Shown in pieces: positions 59,552-64,000 of a stretch of DNA of 64,000 bases. The translations under genes and the position numbers were made by a program. The notes below the pieces were generated by a model. The model did no database searches. It saw nothing but the letters and a program-made list of their open reading frames with translations, and was not told the origin of the DNA. Numbering within the stretch: position 1 is the first letter of the stretch; every line of letters begins with the position of its first letter. Origin of the DNA: Labrenzia sp. OB1 (lineage in GTDB: Bacteria > Pseudomonadota > Alphaproteobacteria > Rhizobiales > Stappiaceae); NCBI RefSeq assembly GCF_001624695.1, contig NZ_JSEP01000014.1, forward strand, positions 62,001 through 126,000, given 5' to 3'.

Positions 59552-59628
59552 TCTCCATTGGTGCCTGGATCAGCGGGCGATAAGCCGGAAACGGCTTGTT
59601 GGCCAAAAGCTGATCGACTCCTGAATGG

Positions 59629-59665
59629 CAGAGCGTCGGGCGTTTCTTAAACGCCTGACGCTCTG
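59629..59665. other. Long 17-bp hairpin between hppA and bamE
   Basis: CAGAGCGTCGGGCGTTT (59629-59645) pairs with AAACGCCTGACGCTCTG (59649-59665) around a 3-nt loop, with a single G-T wobble. It lies just before the terminator and is stronger than needed for termination alone. Confidence 0.75.
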
Positions 59666-59672
59666 AAAGAAA

Positions 59673-59699
59673 AAACCCCGGCCGCTTTGGCCGGGGTTT
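59673..59699. terminator. Bidirectional terminator for hppA and bamE
   Basis: An 11-bp stem, AAACCCCGGCC (59673-59683) and GGCCGGGGTTT (59689-59699), with a 5-nt loop is flanked by A tracts on the left and T-rich sequence on the right. The genes converge here, so it can act on both strands. Confidence 0.88.
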
Positions 59700-59746
59700 C
59701 TCGTTGATGACCCATGGATCATACAAACCTGATTGAAGAGAATGCC

Positions 59747-60184
59747 TTAAAGACCGAGGCTCGGGTTTGCAGCGCCTCTCAGGATCTGCGTCAGGAAGCC
59801 GTAGTCGGCGCCGCCTGTGCGGGTCTTGCGCGTGACGATGTCGACGATCTTGCCGTCCTGCAGCGAGTAGTTGCCGAGATCCTGCACATAGCCGTCCTTG
59901 TCGAAATAAACGGCGACTACGCGCTGTTCGACAATATCGGGCGCCATGAAAGCCGTCGTCGCTGTCTTTTGCGAAATATAATAATAGGCATCGCCATTGA
60001 GGCTCGACGTCGTTGACGGCGATCCAAGCACCAGTTCGACCTGTTCACGGCTGGAGCCGACTTGAACCTGGTTCAGCATGTCGGTGGTGACCACGTGCCC
60101 GTGTGTATAGGTGGACGTGAAACAGCCTCCCAGCGGCAGTGTGGCCAGAAGCGGAAGGATCAGGGCGCTTGCCTTGAAGTTCAT
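59747..60184 (-). CDS. bamE: Outer-membrane protein assembly factor BamE
   Basis: BamE is a lipoprotein of the BAM complex that inserts beta-barrel proteins (such as the porins of this window). The 145-aa protein has a lipobox LPLGGC at residues 16-21 after a short hydrophobic leader. The SmpA/OmlA fold includes VQVGSSREQVELVLGSPS and a basic-aromatic end. It is convergent with hppA and divergent from the chaperone gene. Confidence 0.93.
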   Translation of the reverse strand: MNFKASALILPLLATLPLGGCFTSTYTHGHVVTTDMLNQVQVGSSREQVELVLGSPSTTSSLNGDAYYYISQKTATTAFMAPDIVEQRVVAVYFDKDGYVQDLGNYSLQDGKIVDIVTRKTRTGGADYGFLTQILRGAANPSLGL

Positions 60185-60307
60185 TTAAGAAGTCCCGTTG
60201 GGCCAGACCGGTCTGGCTGCTTTTGAATTTCGTTGCTTGGCAAAATCTCTATCGTGGGATAGGGCACATGACAACAGCAGACTCGAATGAAGACTTTGGA
60301 GACCGTC

Positions 60308-60856
60308 ATGATTTTCGGCCTGTTCCGCCGCCGCAACCGCGATGCCGAGCACAAGGTCTATTGTGAAATCGTGGCTCAAGCACGGCAACCGGCATTTTAT
60401 AGCGGTTTTCATGTGCCCGACACAATTGACGGACGGTTCGACCTGATCGTCGCTCACGCAGTATTGTATTTCAGGCGAATGCGCGGGGAGGGGAAGACGG
60501 TTTCCGAGTTTACCCAGTATGTCTTCGATCTGTTTTTCCAGGACATGGATGCGTCCCTGCGCGAGATGGGCGTCAGCGACAGCCGCGTGCAGAAGAAGAT
60601 CACGGTCATGGGGGAGGCCTTTTACGGCCGCGCCAATGTCTACAACCCTGCCATCGACAGCGCGAATGCGGTGGAACTTGCCGAGGCTCTCGGCCGCAAT
60701 GTCTTCCCGGACAATCCCGAACCCGTCGCACAGTTGCGTCTGGCGCATTATATCCTTGAGTCAGCAAACCGTCTCGGCGATCAGACAGTCGCGGATCTGA
60801 TGAGCGGACAGATCAACTGGGCCGATCCGGAGGCGTTCAGGGACCTGCCTGTTTGA
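60308..60856 (+). CDS. Ubiquinol-cytochrome c chaperone family protein
   Basis: This 182-aa protein, homologous to the mitochondrial Cbp3/UQCC1 factor, helps assemble the cytochrome bc1 complex. Recognisable parts are YCEIVAQARQPAFYSGFHVP, DGRFDLIVAHAVLYFRRM, and FDLFFQDMDASLREMGVSD with a following GEAFYGRA motif. ATG 60308 has GGAG at about seven bases; ATG 60287 is upstream in frame. It is followed by DUF177 in the usual Rhizobiales order. Confidence 0.92.
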   Translation: MIFGLFRRRNRDAEHKVYCEIVAQARQPAFYSGFHVPDTIDGRFDLIVAHAVLYFRRMRGEGKTVSEFTQYVFDLFFQDMDASLREMGVSDSRVQKKITVMGEAFYGRANVYNPAIDSANAVELAEALGRNVFPDNPEPVAQLRLAHYILESANRLGDQTVADLMSGQINWADPEAFRDLPV

Positions 60857-60935
60857 AGCCGGTCCAGGACGTTCGCACCACAGACCATCGCGCAATAGAA
60901 TCTCGAGCCTAAGACGTAAAAAAGAAAGACGACCC

Positions 60936-61502
60936 ATGGCAAAGGACAAATTTCCCTATTCCTTCAAGGTGACGGCCGCCAGTGTGGTCGATAAGGACCA
61001 AACCGTCCTTGTGGCGCCGAATGAAGACGGCCTGAAGGCGATCGCCAAGGCGTTCGATCTTGAAGCAGTTCATGATCTGAAGGCGGAGTTCACCCTCAAG
61101 CCTTACCGTAAGGCCGGTCTGAGAGTGGTGGGACCGGTCACCGCCACCATCACCCAGGTCTGCGTCGTTTCGCTCGAGCCGTTCGAGAGTTCCCTGAAGC
61201 TCGATGTCGACCGGACCTTCGAGGCCCATTCCGGCAAACAGCGCAAGATCAGGGATCTCAACGAGGACGGCGAAATCGAGATCGACCTTGAGTCGCTGGA
61301 TCCGCCGGATGTCATCGTCGACGGGGTTCTGGACCTCGGTGCGGTCATCTGCGAGGAACTGGCTCTGTCGCTCGATCCATTCCCGCGCAAGCCGGGTGTC
61401 GCCTTTGAAGGCGGTGACGTGGAGGCCGATGATGAGGTGGCGGAGGAAAAGCCTTCCCCGTTCGCCGCCCTCCAGGCCCTGAAGGACGAAAAGGAAAGCT
61501 GA
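60936..61502 (+). CDS. DUF177 (YceD-like) protein
   Basis: This 188-aa protein has the pattern TAKLRVVGPVTATITQVCVV-like (here RKAGLRVVGPVTATITQVCV), DPPDVIVDGVLDLGAVICEE and ALSLDPFPRKPG. DUF177 is known beside rpmF and plsX in bacteria and has been linked to 23S rRNA accumulation in plants and E. coli. No catalytic residues are seen. It lies upstream of plsX, separated by 245 bp. Confidence 0.9.
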   Translation: MAKDKFPYSFKVTAASVVDKDQTVLVAPNEDGLKAIAKAFDLEAVHDLKAEFTLKPYRKAGLRVVGPVTATITQVCVVSLEPFESSLKLDVDRTFEAHSGKQRKIRDLNEDGEIEIDLESLDPPDVIVDGVLDLGAVICEELALSLDPFPRKPGVAFEGGDVEADDEVAEEKPSPFAALQALKDEKES

Positions 61503-61747
61503 CGCTCCGGCCTCATCCGGCCGATCCTGACCCTGGCGCCGGTTTGCCGCGGCAGGCGCGTGCTCCGGTCGCGGTTTTCCCGCCGCTTTTCAGTCTCTTC
61601 ACCGGCAAGGGTAAGGAAAACGGTTGTCACTCCGTCCAAAACCGTTATGTTCGCGCCGGATCAGGGCCCCTGCCGAACCGGTGGGACATTGCGGGCGCAC
61701 CGTCCAGGTGACGCCCTTTGTAGAAAAACGTTAAAAAGACCTTCTAA

Positions 61748-62812
61748 ATGGCGAAAACGATTCCGATTTCATTGGATGCCATGGGCGGCGATAACGGGGC
61801 CGAAGTTGTGATACCCGGTGCGGAGATCGCGCTTGTCCGCCATCCCGATATCCGGTTTCTTCTCTACGGCAACGAACAGGTTTTGCGTCCGCTTCTGGAA
61901 AAATATCCCCGGGTCCGCGACGCTTCCACCGTCCATCATTGTGAAGTCGCGATTGCGATGGACACCAAGCCCAGTCAGGCCCTGCGCCAGGGGCGGTGGC
62001 GGTCCAGCATGTGGCGGTCCATCGAGGCGGTGAAAACCGGAGAGGCATCCGTCGCCGTTTCCGCCGGCAATACCGGCGCTCTCATGGCCATGTCCAAGTT
62101 CTGCCTGCGCACCATGGCGAATATCGAGCGGCCAGCCATTGCCGCCATCTGGCCGACGCTGCGCGGGGAATCGGTCGTGCTGGACGTCGGTGCGACCATC
62201 GGCGCCGACGCACAGCAGCTTATCGATTTTGCTATTCTGGGCGGCGCCATGGCCCGCGCCGTCTTCGGTGTCCAGCGTCCCACGGTGGGGCTTCTGAATA
62301 TCGGTGTGGAGGAAGTGAAAGGTCTGGAGGAAGTGCGCACGGCGGGACGTTTGCTGCGCGAGACCCCTCTGCGTTCCCTGAATTACGCCGGTTTCGTCGA
62401 AGGCGACGATCTCGGCAAGGGGACGGTCGACGTCGTTGTGACGGAGGGCTTTGCCGGCAACATCGCCCTGAAAACGGCGGAAGGCACCGCCAAACAGATC
62501 GGCGGTTACCTGCGGTCGGCCATGAACCGAACCTTCATGTCGAAGATCGGGTATCTTTTCGCCAAGGGCGCGTTTGATCTGCTGCGCGAGAAGATGGACC
62601 CGCGCAAAGTCAATGGCGGTGTGTTCCTGGGTTTGAACGGCATCGTGATCAAGAGTCATGGCGGGACGGATGCGGAGGGGTATGCCTCGGCGATCGATCT
62701 GGCCTATGACATGGTGAAAAATGAATTGACCCACAAGATCGCTCAGGATCTTGTGCATTACCATCGCGGCCGCTTCGCAGAAGCCGCGCCGACATCGGAA
62801 GGTGATTTGTGA
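61748..62812 (+). CDS. plsX: Phosphate acyltransferase PlsX
   Basis: PlsX converts acyl-ACP to acyl-phosphate for phospholipid synthesis. The 354-aa protein begins [20 protein letters not shown]. It has [29 protein letters not shown], and [18 protein letters not shown] in family order. A loose AACGGTT/AACCGTT repeat (61619-61625 and 61640-61646) lies upstream. It overlaps the fabH start as GTGA. Confidence 0.97.
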   Translation: MAKTIPISLDAMGGDNGAEVVIPGAEIALVRHPDIRFLLYGNEQVLRPLLEKYPRVRDASTVHHCEVAIAMDTKPSQALRQGRWRSSMWRSIEAVKTGEASVAVSAGNTGALMAMSKFCLRTMANIERPAIAAIWPTLRGESVVLDVGATIGADAQQLIDFAILGGAMARAVFGVQRPTVGLLNIGVEEVKGLEEVRTAGRLLRETPLRSLNYAGFVEGDDLGKGTVDVVVTEGFAGNIALKTAEGTAKQIGGYLRSAMNRTFMSKIGYLFAKGAFDLLREKMDPRKVNGGVFLGLNGIVIKSHGGTDAEGYASAIDLAYDMVKNELTHKIAQDLVHYHRGRFAEAAPTSEGDL

Positions 62813-63786
62813 GCGTTATCCGTTCAACCGTAACCGGCTGCGGAAGCTTCCTGCCGGAAAAAATTCTGACAAATGATGATCTGTCCCGGATGGTCGATAC
62901 GTCCGACGAATGGATCGTTCAGCGCACCGGCATCAGGCAGCGTCACGTCGCCGCCGAAGGCGAGCTGACCTCGGATCTGGCTCTTGCGGCCGCCAGGCGG
63001 GCGCTCGAGGCGGCCGGCCGCGATGCCCAGGACATCGATACCATCATCCTGGCGACGGCGACGCCGGACAACACGTTTCCGGCAACGGCGGTCACCGTGC
63101 AGGCCGGTCTCGGCATCCATCACGGAGCTGCCTTCGATATCCATGCAGTCTGCTCGGGTTTCGTCTACGCACTGACCACTGCCGATGCCTATGTTCGCAC
63201 CGGGCTTGCAAAACGCTGCCTGGTCATCGGTGCCGAGACTTTCTCCCGCATCCTCGACTGGGAAGACCGGGGCACCTGTGTGCTTTTCGGCGACGGCGCG
63301 GGGGCTGTTGTCGTGGAAGCGGCTGAAGGCGCCGGGGGCAATGAAGACCGGGGCATTCTGACATCGCATCTTCGCTCCGATGGCCGCCACAAGGACAAGC
63401 TCTATGTGGATGGTGGGCCGTCCTCAACTCAGACAGTCGGTCATCTGCGCATGGAGGGCCGCGAGGTCTACAAACACGCGGTTGGCATGATCACGGACGT
63501 GATCGAGGACGCCTACAAGGCGACTGGCCTGACTTCGGAGGATCTGACCTGGTTCATTCCGCATCAGGCCAACAAGCGGATTATCGATGCCAGCGCCAAG
63601 AAGCTCGGCATTGCACCGGAGAAGGTCGTCACCACCGTGCAACTGCATGGAAACACCTCCGCAGCTTCCATTCCGCTGGCGCTCGATACGGCTGTCAGAG
63701 ACGGGCGCGTCAAGAAAAACGATCTCCTGATGCTCGAGGCAATGGGTGGCGGATTTACATGGGGATCGGTTCTCCTGCGCTGGTAG
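62809..63786 (+). CDS. fabH: Beta-ketoacyl-ACP synthase III
   Basis: FabH starts fatty-acid synthesis by condensing acetyl-CoA with malonyl-ACP. The 325-aa thiolase-fold protein has the triad Cys115 in [11 protein letters not shown], His in [11 protein letters not shown] and Asn in [14 protein letters not shown]. It starts at GTG 62809, overlapping the plsX stop by four bases. Confidence 0.97.
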   Translation: MSVIRSTVTGCGSFLPEKILTNDDLSRMVDTSDEWIVQRTGIRQRHVAAEGELTSDLALAAARRALEAAGRDAQDIDTIILATATPDNTFPATAVTVQAGLGIHHGAAFDIHAVCSGFVYALTTADAYVRTGLAKRCLVIGAETFSRILDWEDRGTCVLFGDGAGAVVVEAAEGAGGNEDRGILTSHLRSDGRHKDKLYVDGGPSSTQTVGHLRMEGREVYKHAVGMITDVIEDAYKATGLTSEDLTWFIPHQANKRIIDASAKKLGIAPEKVVTTVQLHGNTSAASIPLALDTAVRDGRVKKNDLLMLEAMGGGFTWGSVLLRW

Positions 63787-63929
63787 CTGTCGCTGCCGGC
63801 TTATTGCGACAAATCTTAACTTGTTGCGGAGTTCCGGTTGACCGACCCGCCGTGAGGCCGTACCGTACCGTATTGCGTCGAGTTCTCTTGCAAAATCAGC
63901 CAGATCACTGGCGTCGTTGAGGAGGGGTT

Positions 63930-64000
63930 ATGGGCAACCGGACTATTACCCGTGCGGATCTGTGTGAGGCCGTTTATCAAAAAGTGGGTCTGTCACGTAC
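63930..64000 (+). CDS. ihfA: Integration host factor alpha subunit, 3'-truncated by window end
   Basis: After GGAGGGGTT at 63921-63929, ATG 63930 opens MGNRTITRADLCEAVYQKVG, the N-terminal helix of the HU/IHF family. Its position after fabH matches the conserved plsX-fabH-ihfA order, which supports ihfA over a generic HU gene. Only 23 codons are visible. Confidence 0.88.
   Translation, partial: MGNRTITRADLCEAVYQKVGLSR

Overview
The window (about 60-63 % GC) comes from an alphaproteobacterium of the order Hyphomicrobiales (Rhizobiales), most likely a marine Stappiaceae member (Roseibium/Labrenzia group). The genus is an inference. It rests on the Brucella/Rhizobium-type porins, the LdtR-LdtP pair, the K+-independent proton-pyrophosphatase and the gene orders rpoZ-rsh-pyrE-lepB-rnc-era-recO-parC, glyA-nrdR-ribD-ribE-ribH-nusB-thiL and bamE-chaperone-DUF177-plsX-fabH-ihfA. 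I saw no rRNA, tRNA, CRISPR array or intact mobile element.

Layout. 1-5.2 kb: the end of a thioester alpha-2-macroglobulin gene, then pbpC (periplasmic protection and cell-wall repair). 5.2-8.7 kb: two tandem, near-identical porins behind an AT-rich leader. 8.9-14.8 kb: alpha/beta hydrolase, dapA, smpB, and a small metabolic cluster (thioesterase, iron alcohol dehydrogenase, DUF2000, AraC regulator). 14.9-25 kb: a long minus-strand housekeeping block from rpoZ to parC. 25.4-30.2 kb: NYN protein, uracil-DNA glycosylase, Bpt leucyltransferase, SLC13 permease and TspO.

30.3-38.7 kb is the most accessory part. It holds a lower-GC orphan gene resembling GH64/thaumatin-like beta-1,3-glucanases, a decayed IS3-type transposase tail, and an eight-gene minus-strand cluster. 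That cluster encodes a LysR regulator, a complete TRAP transporter, a glutathione S-transferase, a carboxymuconolactone-decarboxylase-like protein, a TIM-barrel amidohydrolase and a short-chain dehydrogenase. It reads as an uptake and degradation pathway for an unidentified, probably aromatic- or lactone-derived, organic acid. It is the best candidate here for an undescribed system.

38.9-40.6 kb: a split YeeE/YedE sulfur-transport pair behind a perfect 16-bp palindrome, then an RDD protein. 40.7-43.0 kb: ilvA and hemB. 43.3-46.9 kb: a valine-degradation operon (acyl-CoA dehydrogenase, 3-hydroxyisobutyryl-CoA hydrolase, a membrane protein, mmsB). 47.1-49.4 kb: ldtR and ldtP, for L,D-cross-linking of peptidoglycan. 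50-55.8 kb: the glyA-riboflavin-nusB-thiL operon. 56-59.6 kb: an MFS transporter and hppA. 59.7-64 kb: bamE, a cytochrome bc1 assembly chaperone, DUF177, plsX, fabH and the start of ihfA.

Non-coding structure includes a quasi-palindromic interspersed element of about 100 bp in three copies, several rho-independent terminators, a 12-G homopolymer between dctP and dctQ, a 14-bp tandem repeat upstream of the SLC13 and tspO genes, and candidate operators for the sulfur-transport, valine and ldtR/ldtP genes.
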